Shown piece after piece: positions 44,612 through 58,624 of a stretch of DNA of 64,000 nucleotides. Position numbers and translations under genes: made by a program. The DNA comes from Noviherbaspirillum autotrophicum. GTDB lineage: Bacteria; Pseudomonadota; Gammaproteobacteria; Burkholderiales; Burkholderiaceae_D. How positions within the stretch are numbered: the first letter of the stretch is position 1; the number at the start of each line of letters is the position of its first letter. The notes beneath the pieces were generated by a model. The model made no database searches. It was not told the DNA's origin and worked only from the letters and a program-made list of their open reading frames with translations. The DNA lies in assembly GCF_000818395.1 (NCBI RefSeq), contig NZ_JWJG01000028.1:1177946-1241945 (forward strand). The letters run 5' to 3'.

Positions 44612-47338
44612 TCATGCGCCACCCACGCCATGCATCGGCTCGTGCGGCAGCGGAAGCAGAGACCGGGGCTGCCGCATAATCCGGGATATTTCGTTCGCCG
44701 CAATCGCCTTCGAGATGAAGTGCCCCTGAATTTCATCGCAGGATAGCGCGCGCAGCGCGTGCAGCTGCTCCGGTGTTTCGACACCTTCTGCCACCACACA
44801 CATATCGAGTGCGGCCGCCATCGATACGATGGCGCGAAACACCGTGTAACCTTCCACCCCTTCGCACAATGCGCGCGTGAACTCCTGGTCGACCTTGAGC
44901 ACGTCGACGTCAATCCTGTGCAATTGGGCCAGGGAAGAATGCCCGGTGCCGAAATCGTCAATCATGAGCGTGATGCCAAGCCGCCGCAGTTCGGCCAGCT
45001 CCCGCGATACGGTCTGGCTATTGTCAATGACCGCCGTCTCCGTGATCTCGACCTCGATCAGGGAGGCATCGAGTCCGTGTTGCGCAATGCATGATGCAAT
45101 GGACGCGCTGACGTGGCCGTTCTTGAGCTGCTGCGGCGAGACGTTAATCGAGACCGGAACCAGGTCGAGCCCCTGCGACCGCCATTGCGCCAGCTGTGCG
45201 CAGACTTTGTTGATGACCAGTTCGCCCAGCGGCACCACGAGCCCGATGTCTTCGGCTAAATCAATGAATTCGGCCGGACAGACTGTGCCGCGTTCCGGGT
45301 GTTCCCACCGCACCAGCGCCTCCATGCTGCTCAATGTGCCAGATGTCACGCCGACGCGCGGTTGATAGTGGACGATGAATTCATCCATGTCGATGGCGTG
45401 GCGTAACGCGCGCTCCTTGCTCATTCGCACCAGCAATGCGTCCGACAGATGCGACTGGTAGAAGTGATAGCGCCCCTTGCCGGCGGCCTTGGCCGCATAC
45501 ATCGCAATGTCCGCATGTTTCAGCAAGGCCTCGGCGTCCGTCCCGTCTTGCGGATACATGCTGATTCCGATCGATGCATTCACCTGGTTGCCCGTTCCGG
45601 CCGCCAGCGTGAACGGCACCTTCAGGGCGCTGACGATGGTTTGCGCAATATGCGCAACGTCGTCGCCGGCATTGATGTGTTCGAGAATGACGGTAAATTC
45701 ATCGCCACCGAGGCGAACGACATGGTCGCTGGCGCGCACCGCGTCCTTCAGCCGGCGCGCCGCCTGCTGCAACAGTTCGTCGCCGGCTTCGTGCCCCATC
45801 GTGTCGTTGATATTCTTGAAGTTGTCGAGGTCAATGAACAGCACCGCCAGCCGCTGTGCGCCATGCTCGGCGTGCTTGACGGCCGTCGGCAGAAAAGTGG
45901 TCAGCCAGCGCCGGTTGGGCAGCTTGGTCAGCGCGTCGCTGTTGGCGAGGTGGGATAAGGCTTCTTCATGGTGTTTCGCTTCCGAGATGTCCCTCACCGT
46001 CAAGGCCAGCCCTGAGCTGGACCGTATCATGCGGCGATAAATCCATGTCGCGTGAAGCGGGCTGTAGGAGGGCACGCGCACTTCGCTTTCGCTGAACCCG
46101 TGCTCCAGCGTGCGCTGGCATAACAAAAACACTTCGTCCCGATATTCCGTCGGGAGCAATTGCGAAACGTGGGCTCCGATCAAGTCTTGACGCTGCTTGC
46201 CGATGAGGGCCGCGCCACGTTCGTTGCAATCCTCGATCAGAAAGTCGACAGCCTCGTTTTCCTTGCCGTAGATCGGTCGAATCATCGCAAATCCCTCATC
46301 GGCCGCATCGGTGGCAAGACGGTACGTTTCTCGCACGTCTTCTTCGCGCTGGCGTCGCCAGGCAATATGCGCCGAAAAATACGTGCCGCCGATGGCCAGC
46401 AGGGCAAGAAGCAGGGTGCCGATTTTTGCCGCTTGCCGGTGACTTTGTGCAAGTTCTCGGTAAGAGGCAAGCGCTTCGTGTTCCGACAAGGCGGCCAGCG
46501 CCACTAATGGATAACCTTGCAGCTTTCGCCATGCCACGATGCGCGCTTTGCCATCCCTGAATTTTTCCGCCGATTCCAGCGCGACGCCCGCCTGGGTCGG
46601 GAAGATGGGGTCTTGCCGGTAGTAGACACGAAATTCATGGGAATTTCCTCCGAGCCGAGTCGCCAGCAACGGGCCGTTCGTCATGCGCAGCGAAATGAAA
46701 TCAGTCTTGGAGAGTCCTTCATCCTGAAACGAGCTTAGGTAGGACGATTCGACGGAAGCAAAGGCGACCCCGTCAAAAGAGCCGTCGGCTTTATTGAGCC
46801 TCCTTGAAAATCGGATCACTATTCGGTCCACGCGCTTGGCAAGTTCGGGCTTGCTAATCAAAAGGCCGGCGCAGCAGCCGCTTTTTTGCTGTTGAAAGAA
46901 TTCAGTCGTACTGAAATCGGGATGGGTGCCGGTCAAGAGCGTACTGGTGGCCAGGCGGCCACGCGCATCGATGGCGGTTACAAATACCGACGCGTCATTG
47001 GGGAAAAGTCCCCAGCGCTTCTTCTTTTCCAAATCGACAGGGATGGAAGGCTCTTCCCAGTCGTACTTGAGGTTCAAGACCATCTGGTCGATTTGCTGAA
47101 TGGTCTGATTCAGTTGTGTCGCGTACGAGCTTGCCGCAGCGGATGTCTGCCGGAAAGCCGATTGCCATGCATTCTCTTTTTCCTGGTTAATTTGATCCTG
47201 GGTAATACTCCAGAGCACGACGATGAAGAGCAGGCACGCGAGTGGCCAGAGCAGGATTTGAACGATGCCTTTCCAGTCGAGCAAGCGCCCATAGTCTTCG
47301 GAGGACAGTCTTAATGCCTGGGAGAATCGGGTACGCAT
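44612..47338 (-). CDS. Membrane GGDEF-EAL protein
   Basis: A 908-residue inner-membrane protein with both c-di-GMP domains. Helices at about 27-48 and 304-325 flank a periplasmic dCache-like sensor, followed by a PAS-like region (about 335-450). GGDEF (about 460-620) has RLGGDEF; EAL (about 640-890) has MEALVRWEHPERG, NVS, EITETAV, IDDFGTGHSSL, KVD and AEGVET, so both sites look intact. Whether it makes or breaks c-di-GMP cannot be told from sequence. It diverges from the BaiN-like flavoprotein gene. Confidence 0.92.
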   Translation of the reverse strand: MRTRFSQALRLSSEDYGRLLDWKGIVQILLWPLACLLFIVVLWSITQDQINQEKENAWQSAFRQTSAAASSYATQLNQTIQQIDQMVLNLKYDWEEPSIPVDLEKKKRWGLFPNDASVFVTAIDARGRLATSTLLTGTHPDFSTTEFFQQQKSGCCAGLLISKPELAKRVDRIVIRFSRRLNKADGSFDGVAFASVESSYLSSFQDEGLSKTDFISLRMTNGPLLATRLGGNSHEFRVYYRQDPIFPTQAGVALESAEKFRDGKARIVAWRKLQGYPLVALAALSEHEALASYRELAQSHRQAAKIGTLLLALLAIGGTYFSAHIAWRRQREEDVRETYRLATDAADEGFAMIRPIYGKENEAVDFLIEDCNERGAALIGKQRQDLIGAHVSQLLPTEYRDEVFLLCQRTLEHGFSESEVRVPSYSPLHATWIYRRMIRSSSGLALTVRDISEAKHHEEALSHLANSDALTKLPNRRWLTTFLPTAVKHAEHGAQRLAVLFIDLDNFKNINDTMGHEAGDELLQQAARRLKDAVRASDHVVRLGGDEFTVILEHINAGDDVAHIAQTIVSALKVPFTLAAGTGNQVNASIGISMYPQDGTDAEALLKHADIAMYAAKAAGKGRYHFYQSHLSDALLVRMSKERALRHAIDMDEFIVHYQPRVGVTSGTLSSMEALVRWEHPERGTVCPAEFIDLAEDIGLVVPLGELVINKVCAQLAQWRSQGLDLVPVSINVSPQQLKNGHVSASIASCIAQHGLDASLIEVEITETAVIDNSQTVSRELAELRRLGITLMIDDFGTGHSSLAQLHRIDVDVLKVDQEFTRALCEGVEGYTVFRAIVSMAAALDMCVVAEGVETPEQLHALRALSCDEIQGHFISKAIAANEISRIMRQPRSLLPLPHEPMHGVGGA

Positions 47339-47526
47339 GTGTGAATGGCACTGGCAATAGCTATTAAGAAACCTCTGGTTTGAGTTAGTTCAATGATTTC
47401 CTGGCAGGAAGGTAACCGGGGACGTCGGGCTTTGACGCCGGCCGCAATGGCGAGCGGATCATTTCCTTGCCATCGGCTTGGCTGAAAGATTGGATAATGT
47501 CGTCCATGAACGAGGACAACCATTCC

Positions 47527-48762
47527 ATGAAGCGCGTCGCCATCATCGGCGGCGGGCCGGCCGGCCTGATGGCCGCTGAAGTGCTCAGCGGGCACGGCTT
47601 GCAGGTCGCGGTATTCGACGCCATGCCGTCGGTCGGCCGCAAATTCCTGTTGGCCGGCAAGGGTGGCATGAACATCACCCATTCCGAGCCGATCGACGCC
47701 TTCCTCGGACGCTATGGCGCGCGCCGCGAACAGATCGCGCCCCTGCTCGACGCCTTCGGCCCGCATGCGCTGCGCGAATGGATACACGGCCTCGGCATCG
47801 AAACCTTCGTCGGCACGTCGGGACGCGTTTTCCCGACCGACATGAAGGCCGCTCCCTTGCTGCGCGCCTGGCTGCACCGCCTGCGCGAAGCCGGCGTGCG
47901 CTTTCACATGCGGCATCGCTGGCAGGGATGGGAGGGCAAGCCCGCAGACGGCAAGTTGCGTTTTGCGACGCCTAGCGGCGAGCAAGTCGTGCATGCCGAT
48001 GCCGTGCTGCTCGCGCTCGGCGGCGGCAGCTGGGCGCGCCTTGGCTCGGACGGTGCCTGGGTGCCGCTGCTGGCGGCACAGGGTATTGCGGTCCGGCCGC
48101 TGCAGCCGGCCAATTGCGGGTTCGACGTGCCGTGGAGCGAGCATTTCCGCACGCGCTTTGCCGGCGAGCCGGTCAAATCCGTGGTCGCCAGCGTCGTCGA
48201 CGCGCAGGGACAGACGCACACGCGCCAGGGCGAATTCGTCATCAGCGCCAGCGGCATCGAAGGCGGCCTGGTTTATGCATTGTCGGCGCATCTGCGCGAG
48301 GCGATTGCGCTGCATGGCGAAGCGACGCTGACGCTCGACCTGGCGCCAGGCAAAGACTTGCAGCGCGTGACCGATGAAGTCGCGCACCCGCGCGGCTCGC
48401 GCTCGATGGCGTCGCATCTGCAGAGCAGGGTCGGCATCCACGGCGTGAAGGCTGGATTGCTGCGCGAACTGGCGTCGAAAGAGACGTATGCGGACCCGCG
48501 CCGTCTGGCGCAGGCGATCAAAGCGCTGCCGCTGAAGCTGGTGGCGCCGCGCCCGATCGACGAAGCGATCAGCAGCGCCGGTGGCGTGGCGTTCGAGGCG
48601 CTCGATGCGCATCTGATGCTGCGCGACGTGCCAGGCGTATTCTGCGCCGGCGAAATGCTCGACTGGGAAGCGCCAACCGGCGGTTATCTCTTGACCGGCT
48701 GCTTTGCCAGCGGCCGCGCCGCCGGACTTGGCGCACTGGCCTGGCTTGCCGGCCGGCCGTGA
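47527..48762 (+). CDS. BaiN/HI0933-like NAD(P)/FAD flavoprotein
   Basis: A 411-residue flavoprotein of the HI0933/BaiN family, TIGR03862-like. Rossmann motif VAIIGGGPAGLMAAEVLSGHG at the N-terminus, then VGRKFLLAGKGGMNITHSEP, the family hallmark, ALGGGSWARLGSDGAW, and the C-terminal GVFCAGEMLDWEAPTGGYLLTGCFASGRAAG. The reaction is not known for most members. ATG 47527 is taken with GAGGA at 47512-47516; an ATG at 47506 is possible. Confidence 0.85.
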   Translation: MKRVAIIGGGPAGLMAAEVLSGHGLQVAVFDAMPSVGRKFLLAGKGGMNITHSEPIDAFLGRYGARREQIAPLLDAFGPHALREWIHGLGIETFVGTSGRVFPTDMKAAPLLRAWLHRLREAGVRFHMRHRWQGWEGKPADGKLRFATPSGEQVVHADAVLLALGGGSWARLGSDGAWVPLLAAQGIAVRPLQPANCGFDVPWSEHFRTRFAGEPVKSVVASVVDAQGQTHTRQGEFVISASGIEGGLVYALSAHLREAIALHGEATLTLDLAPGKDLQRVTDEVAHPRGSRSMASHLQSRVGIHGVKAGLLRELASKETYADPRRLAQAIKALPLKLVAPRPIDEAISSAGGVAFEALDAHLMLRDVPGVFCAGEMLDWEAPTGGYLLTGCFASGRAAGLGALAWLAGRP

Positions 48763-48776
48763 GCCGGCGCGCTGCC

Positions 48777-49508
48777 CTAGCGCTCAGCCATCGGCAAGGC
48801 GAGCACGTCGCGCAGCGCCGCATCCAGCGCCGTCGCCATGTCTGTTACCGCAATGATGCGGCCAGCCTGTTCGGCACAGGATGTGGTGCAATGCTCCAGA
48901 GCCAGGGCTTGCTCGACCGGCTTGCCCATCGCCTGGCACAGCAGCGGCCATTCGGGGCGATCCAGCAATAATCCCGCCACGAGCAGATTGCCGGTGCGGC
49001 GGCGGACCTGCGCCAGGCCGACGATTTTCCGCTGGTCGACCACGACTTCCCACGGCGACAGGCCGGCAAAGCAGGCCCAGCCGAGTTCGCTGTTGGCATG
49101 GCGCTGCTGGCTGGCCTTGGCGGCTTCCGGTGCAAGCGCTTCAGTCGCGATGCCGGCGCCGCTCAACACCGACACGAACAGCTCGCCGAGCCAGCGGTAG
49201 CTTTGCACGGCGCTGGCCGTCACCAGCGGATGCGAAGTGGGCAGCACGATGGAGGCGCTCAGCATCCATGGGCCGACCAGCACTGCGCCGCCGCCGGCAT
49301 GGCGCTGCACCAGGTCGAGGCCGGCGCGCTGCACGCTTTGCGCCTCGCTCACCAGCCCCCGTTGCGAACAGCCCAGCACGACCGCCGGGGCGCGGTAACG
49401 CCAGAGCCGGAAATCCGGTCGTGCTACGGGAGCGGCAAGCTGCTGCTGATTCCACGCCTGCTCGGCGCGGTGGACCGCAATTTCTGCTGCAAGTGTTGGG
49501 AGGGACAT
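48777..49508 (-). CDS. Lipoate-protein ligase A-like
   Basis: A 243-residue cofactor-ligase-fold protein (biotin/lipoate A/B ligase). RHAGGGAVLVGPWMLSASIVLP corresponds to the RRxxGGGAVxHDxGNLNxS motif of LplA, and the key lysine lies in VVVDQRKIVGLAQVRRR. The C-terminal LplA accessory domain is absent, so it may be an octanoyl/lipoyl transferase or an amidotransferase rather than a full ligase. It is convergent with the BaiN-like gene (14 bp apart). Confidence 0.8.
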   Translation of the reverse strand: MSLPTLAAEIAVHRAEQAWNQQQLAAPVARPDFRLWRYRAPAVVLGCSQRGLVSEAQSVQRAGLDLVQRHAGGGAVLVGPWMLSASIVLPTSHPLVTASAVQSYRWLGELFVSVLSGAGIATEALAPEAAKASQQRHANSELGWACFAGLSPWEVVVDQRKIVGLAQVRRRTGNLLVAGLLLDRPEWPLLCQAMGKPVEQALALEHCTTSCAEQAGRIIAVTDMATALDAALRDVLALPMAER

Positions 49509-49743
49509 GAACGACTCCTCATGCGAATCGGGAAGTGTCGCCGAGCTTGTTGGCCTCAGTCAATCCGGTCGGATGCTTATTCCATCAATGTCCACGTGGC
49601 ATGCCCATTGATAGTTGCATTTTATGCATCCGCAAATCCGCCATTTTCAAAATAGTCATTGATCTTCCTCCGGACACGATGCAGTGGCTGGCCGCATCCT
49701 AGCGTTTGATACGCAGGAAAATGACCACCAGCATTAAAGCGGA

Positions 49744-51900
49744 ATGACGATGCAGCCCACTTTCGACTTTCTGTCCAACGGCGGCGAAATGGGCGCCCTG
49801 ATGCGCGCCCACGACTGGGGCGCCACGCCGCTGGGAGAGCCGCAGCATTGGCCGGAAATCCTCAAGACTACCGTGCGCCTGCTGCTGACATCGAACCATC
49901 CGATGTTCATCTGGTGGGGCAAGGACCTGATCCAGTTCTATAACGACGCCTACCGCAAAACCATGGGGCCCGAGCGTCACCCGGGTGCGCTCGGGCAGCG
50001 CGGCCGTGAATGCTGGGATGAAATCTGGCACATCATCGGGCCGCAGATCGAGTTCGTCATGGCCGGCAGCGGCGCCACCTGGCATGAAGACCAGCTGGTG
50101 CCGGTCACGCGGCACGGAGCGCGCGAGGATGTCTGGTGGACCTACGGGTACAGCCCGATCGAAGACAGTCGCGGTGTACAGGGCGTGCTGGTGGTGTGCA
50201 CCGACGTCACGGTGGAACACCAGTCGCGCGAGCAGCTGCGGGAATTGAATCGGCAGCTGGTCGAGCAGATACGCGAGCGCGAACAGGCGCAACAGCGCGA
50301 GGCAGTCGAGATGGCCGAGCGCCTCAACGCCGAGCGCCTGCTGGCCGCGCAGCGCCAGGCCGAAAGCGAGCGCCTGTACGCGCTGTTCCAGCAAGCGCCC
50401 GGTTTCATGGCGCTCGTGCGCGGCCCGCACCATGTATTCGAGTTCGCCAACGAAGCGTACCTGCACCTGATCGGCGAGCGCGCGCTGCTGGGCAAGCCGG
50501 TGCGGGAGGCGTTACCGGATATCGAAGGGCAGGGTTTCTTCGAGTTGCTCGACGAGGTGTTTTATACCGGCAAGCCGTTCTCCGCGATGGACGTGCCGCT
50601 GCGGCTGCGGCAGCAACCCGGCGGCCCGCCCATGCAAGCCTACGTCGATTTCGTCTATCAGCCGATCATCGACGTGGACGGTGCCGTATCCGGCATATTT
50701 ATCGAAGGCTTCGATGTCACCGAGCGCACGCTCGCGAAAAAAAAGCTGCAGGAGGCGGACCGCCGCAAGGACGAATTCCTGGCGATGCTCGCCCATGAGC
50801 TGCGCAACCCGCTGGCGCCATTGAAGAATGCCGCCGACCTGTTGAGCCTGATGCCGCGGGAGGAGGCGCGCCTGCGGCACATCCACGGGCTCATTTCGCG
50901 CCAGGTCAGGCACATGACCGGCCTTATCGATGACTTGCTCGATGTATCGCGGGTCAACAGCGGCCTGATCGTGCTGGACAAGCAGCCGCTCGACATCCAC
51001 CAGATTGTGGCCGAGTCGGTCGAGCAGGTCCAGCCGCTGGTGGCGGCGCGCCGCCATCAACTTGACGTCAGGCTCGCTGCCGGTCCGGTCTTTGTGCAGG
51101 GCGACCACAAGCGCCTCGTGCAGGTCTTCACGAATCTGCTGCAGAACGCCGCCAAATACACCCCGGAAGGCGGCCGTATTTCTCTTACCGCGCTAACGCG
51201 CGACCAAGAGGTCGTCGTCGAGATCCGCGACAACGGCATCGGCATTGATGCCGAGCTGCTGCCGCATGTGTTTGAATTGTTCACGCAGGGAAAACGCTCG
51301 TCCGACCGCTCGCAGGGCGGCCTGGGGCTGGGCCTTGCGCTCGTCCAGAACCTGGTTGCTCTGCATGGCGGGCGCGTTGCCGTGGCGACGCAAGGACAAG
51401 ACAAGGGATCAACCTTGACGGTGGTCCTGCCTTGCCGCAGCGAAGCCCCACGCGACCTGTCGTCGCGCGCTGTACAAGGCGTAGCAGCCGCACATGCATG
51501 CCAGCCGCTGCGTGTGATGGTGGTGGACGACAATGTCGATGCCGCGCAGACGCTGGCAATGGTCCTCGACGCCTGCGGCCATCAGGTCATGGTCGAACAT
51601 GATCCTCACAGCGCCCTGGCACACGCCGGCATGACGCTGCCAGACGTGTATCTGCTCGATATCGGCTTGCCCGGCATGACGGGCAACGAACTGGCATGCC
51701 GCTTGCGCAGGACGCCGCATGCAGCCGCGGCAACCCTGATTGCGGTGACCGGGTACGGCAACGAATACGACAGGGAGACAGCCCTGGCCGCCGGATTCGA
51801 TTTCTATTTCGTCAAGCCGTTGGACACCGCGCAGCTGCACCAACTGCTATCGGGCATTCGGCCCGACAAGGGCCGGGGCAGGCCTAATATATACGGATAA
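49744..51900 (+). CDS. PAS-histidine kinase-receiver hybrid
   Basis: A soluble 718-residue hybrid kinase. Two PAS domains (about 25-165 and 205-325; the first has MFIWWGKDLIQFYNDAYRKTMG) are joined by a coiled coil rich in Glu, Gln and Arg. HisKA contains FLAMLAHELRNPLAPLKNA; HATPase_c has N box NLLQNAAKYTPEGG, DNGIGI and GGLGLGLALVQ. The receiver at the C-terminus (VVDDN, LLDIGLPG, VKPL) is complete. No membrane segment, so it senses a cytoplasmic signal. ATG 49744 is preceded by only a weak ribosome-binding site. Confidence 0.9.
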   Translation: MTMQPTFDFLSNGGEMGALMRAHDWGATPLGEPQHWPEILKTTVRLLLTSNHPMFIWWGKDLIQFYNDAYRKTMGPERHPGALGQRGRECWDEIWHIIGPQIEFVMAGSGATWHEDQLVPVTRHGAREDVWWTYGYSPIEDSRGVQGVLVVCTDVTVEHQSREQLRELNRQLVEQIREREQAQQREAVEMAERLNAERLLAAQRQAESERLYALFQQAPGFMALVRGPHHVFEFANEAYLHLIGERALLGKPVREALPDIEGQGFFELLDEVFYTGKPFSAMDVPLRLRQQPGGPPMQAYVDFVYQPIIDVDGAVSGIFIEGFDVTERTLAKKKLQEADRRKDEFLAMLAHELRNPLAPLKNAADLLSLMPREEARLRHIHGLISRQVRHMTGLIDDLLDVSRVNSGLIVLDKQPLDIHQIVAESVEQVQPLVAARRHQLDVRLAAGPVFVQGDHKRLVQVFTNLLQNAAKYTPEGGRISLTALTRDQEVVVEIRDNGIGIDAELLPHVFELFTQGKRSSDRSQGGLGLGLALVQNLVALHGGRVAVATQGQDKGSTLTVVLPCRSEAPRDLSSRAVQGVAAAHACQPLRVMVVDDNVDAAQTLAMVLDACGHQVMVEHDPHSALAHAGMTLPDVYLLDIGLPGMTGNELACRLRRTPHAAAATLIAVTGYGNEYDRETALAAGFDFYFVKPLDTAQLHQLLSGIRPDKGRGRPNIYG

Positions 51901-52181
51901 GCGCCTTGCGCCCCAGTCCTTAAGTATTAAGTAAGGTGACAGTGCCGCCCGGCACGATCCACCTTGGCTTTTCTTTTTCTGCGATTGTAGACCCGTGTAT
52001 GCTTCGGGCCCGCATCGAGCGAGCGATTCTTTGGCCTGCGAACATTAGGTGAGGACATGCAAGGCAGCGCGATGCATTAATCGTTGCTGGCTGCTTATGA
52101 CAAGCTATTCGCTCCCGGCCAACATGCTTTTAATGTCTAAATGACATTGAATATATTCTTCTATGCAGCGTTTTGCGGTTT

Positions 52182-52224
52182 TTTCTAAAAACCTCTTGCG
52201 CAGTGGATGGCGGCTTGCTATAGT
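52182..52224 (+). promoter_or_regulatory. rRNA operon promoter
   Basis: TTGCGC (52196-52201), 17-bp spacer, TATAGT (52219-52224), followed by a GC-rich TTCGCCTCCC discriminator typical of rrn P1 promoters. A TTCTAAAAA tract just upstream could act as an UP element. Confidence 0.75.
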
Positions 52225-52285
52225 TCGCCTCCCGTCGCGCAACGCAGCGAACAAAACGATTCGACAGCGGCGACGGCAGGAACAA

Positions 52286-52297
52286 GTTCTTTAACAA
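52286..52297 (+). promoter_or_regulatory. boxA antitermination site in the rrn leader
   Basis: GTTCTTTAACAA close to the E. coli boxA TGCTCTTTAACA; binds NusB/NusE to keep RNA polymerase from terminating early. Confidence 0.75.
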
Positions 52298-52478
52298 ATA
52301 ACAGCCGATAAGTGTGGGCGCTTGGTGGCAGTGCGGCGGCGACGGAAGTTGCCGAAGCTCAAAGCATATCAAGTGCTCACAAAGAAATACAGGTAAGTTC
52401 GCAAGAACGGACCTAGTCAGTATTTTGAGTGAGCGACGGTTCTACGGAACCTGCCAGAGATGGCACAAAACAGGAATT

Positions 52479-54012
<1,534 letters not shown>

Positions 54013-54072
54013 GAGTATTCGCACGAAAATCAAGCGTTCACACTTATCGGTGTGTTATTCGAGAACAGCAAT

Positions 54073-54149
54073 GGGTCTGTAGCTCAGCTGGTTAGAGCAC
54101 CGTGTTGATAACGCGGGGGTCGTTGGTTCGAGCCCAACTAGACCCACCA
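54073..54149 (+). tRNA. tRNA-Ile (GAT)
   Basis: A 77-nt cloverleaf in the 16S-23S spacer, GGGTCTG...CAGACCC-type acceptor arms with an encoded CCA and anticodon GAT at 54107-54109. Confidence 0.96.
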
Positions 54150-54159
54150 TCAAGGTTTC

Positions 54160-54235
54160 GGGGGTTTAGCTCAGCTGGGAGAGCACCTGCTTTGCAAGCA
54201 GGGGGTCGTCGGTTCGATCCCGTCAACCTCCACCA
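54160..54235 (+). tRNA. tRNA-Ala (TGC)
   Basis: A 76-nt cloverleaf, 10 bp after tRNA-Ile, ending CCACCA with the anticodon loop TTTGCAA (TGC at 54193-54195). Confidence 0.96.
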
Positions 54236-54309
54236 AGACATCAAACCTAAGTCATCGCTTCGATGGCGACGTGATTTAGGTTTGATCTTTTAGATCATTG
54301 GCTGTTTTT

Positions 54310-54321
54310 GTTCTTTAACAA
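54310..54321 (+). promoter_or_regulatory. boxA in the 16S-23S spacer
   Basis: A second GTTCTTTAACAA, identical to the leader copy, before the 23S gene. Confidence 0.7.
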
Positions 54322-54507
54322 TCTGGAAGAAGTAGTAAAGATTTATCAGTTGGAGCTGATGCGTTGTGATGACGTGTTGGTGAAGACTGGTGGGTTGTGA
54401 TTGTATCAATCAATAGTATGAAAGAGTTCTCGTAACAACGAGAGTCTGGAATACGGCACGCAAACTCAAGCTCTATAGCGTTTCTCGCAAGAGAAGCTAA
54501 CGTTATA

Positions 54508-57383
<2,876 letters not shown>

Positions 57384-57528
57384 TATAACCTTAGCAGGTA
57401 TAGGCAAGAGTAGCGTGTGACTCGATTGAGCATCACACCCGCCAATATATGTAGTACCCCTACTGCTTCTTCCCAGATTGCGTTGTTTGATGCGCCAGTG
57501 CACCGGCCTCAAGCAACACTACAAGTTA

Positions 57529-57645
57529 TGCCTGATGACCATAGCGAGTTGGTACCACCCCTTCCCATCCCGAACAGGACCGTGAAACGACTTCGCGCCG
57601 ATGATAGTGCTGCAACCAGTGTGAAAGTAGGTTATCGTCAGGCTA
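57529..57645 (+). rRNA. rrf: 5S ribosomal RNA
   Basis: About 117 nt from TGCCTGATGACCATAGCGAG to the complementary GTCAGGCTA, with the conserved CCCATCCCGAACAGG segment. Confidence 0.93.
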
Positions 57646-57654
57646 GTTACTCCT

Positions 57655-57690
57655 AAAACGCCCCCAGCATCCCCTTGCTGGGGGCGTTTT
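57655..57690 (+). terminator. rRNA operon terminator
   Basis: AAAACGCCCCCAGC / GCTGGGGGCGTTTT, a long perfect stem around ATCCCCTT ending in a T run, 9 bp after 5S. Confidence 0.92.
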
Positions 57691-57841
57691 GCTTTGCACC
57701 CCGCCTTTTGCCTGCCCCGATCAAAAACGCATCTGCAGCAACACGGGGCACTCAAATCGAGGTAAGCGATCCATCATCGGCGTCTTGAATCGCGGAGTTT
57801 GAGCAGTCAGGATATGTCCACCTACATGGAGGTGGACACCT

Positions 57842-58267
57842 ATGGCAGAGCATGACTCAGAGCTGTTGCAGCGGCTGGTTGTCGGCAGCAAGCGGGATGG
57901 ACGCCGGCGATATGACAAACAGGCGAAGGCCGAGCTGGTCCAGACATGCCTCAAGCCAGGCGTGTCAGTGGCGCGCGTGGCGCTCAAGCATGGCATCAAC
58001 GCGAACCTGCTGCGCAAGTGGATCAGCCTGCACCTGCAGAAACAGGAGCAATCTCCTGTTGCGACATCACAGTCTGTCGCGCCTTCACCGCCTCCATTCA
58101 TACCGGTCGTGCCGGCGGGCTCCTGCAGCAAGCCCACAGAGTCCGGGTTACGAGTGCGGCTGCCCAACGGCATCGAGATTTGTCTGAGTGGGCATGGCGA
58201 AGATGAGCTGTCGTGCTTGTTGCGCCTGCTGTGCACACTGCCATGTTCCGTCTCGACCCGGCTCTGA
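57842..58267 (+). CDS. tnpA: IS66 accessory protein TnpA
   Basis: The 141-residue Orf1 of IS66, with an N-terminal helix-turn-helix (YDKQAKAELVQTCLKPGVSVARVALKHGINANLLRKWISLH) that should bind the element's ends. The ATG is 80 bp inside the left terminus. Its stop overlaps the start of tnpB, the usual translational coupling in IS66. Confidence 0.9.
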   Translation: MAEHDSELLQRLVVGSKRDGRRRYDKQAKAELVQTCLKPGVSVARVALKHGINANLLRKWISLHLQKQEQSPVATSQSVAPSPPPFIPVVPAGSCSKPTESGLRVRLPNGIEICLSGHGEDELSCLLRLLCTLPCSVSTRL

Positions 58268-58593
58268 AGGTATTCCTGCACCGCGAGCCGGTGGACGGCC
58301 GCAAGAACATCAATGGCCTGGCTGCGCTGGTCGAACAAGGCCTCGGGCTCGATCCCTTTGCTCGGGCGGTCTACGTCTTCAGCAATAAGCGGCGCGACCG
58401 CATCAAACTGCTGCTGTGGGATCGCACCGGATTCTGGCTTCTGTTCAAGCGGCTGGAAGCGGACCGCTTCGTCTGGCCGAAAGCGTCAGCGGTGGTCGAG
58501 CTCAGCGTCGAGCAGCTGCAATGGCTGCTCGATGGGATCGACCTGGAAGCCATGCGCGGCCATCCTGTGCGCCATTACCGTCGCACGGCGTGA
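58243..58593 (+). CDS. tnpB: IS66 accessory protein TnpB
   Basis: A 116-residue IS66 Orf2-like protein (PF05717) with the hallmark [56 protein letters not shown]. It is needed with TnpA for IS66 transposition. ATG 58243 begins the usual MFRLDP... N-terminus; it overlaps the end of tnpA by 25 bp. Confidence 0.92.
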   Translation: MFRLDPALKVFLHREPVDGRKNINGLAALVEQGLGLDPFARAVYVFSNKRRDRIKLLLWDRTGFWLLFKRLEADRFVWPKASAVVELSVEQLQWLLDGIDLEAMRGHPVRHYRRTA

Positions 58594-58624
58594 ACCGGGG
58601 CGGCAGAGCGTTGTCAAAAAGTCC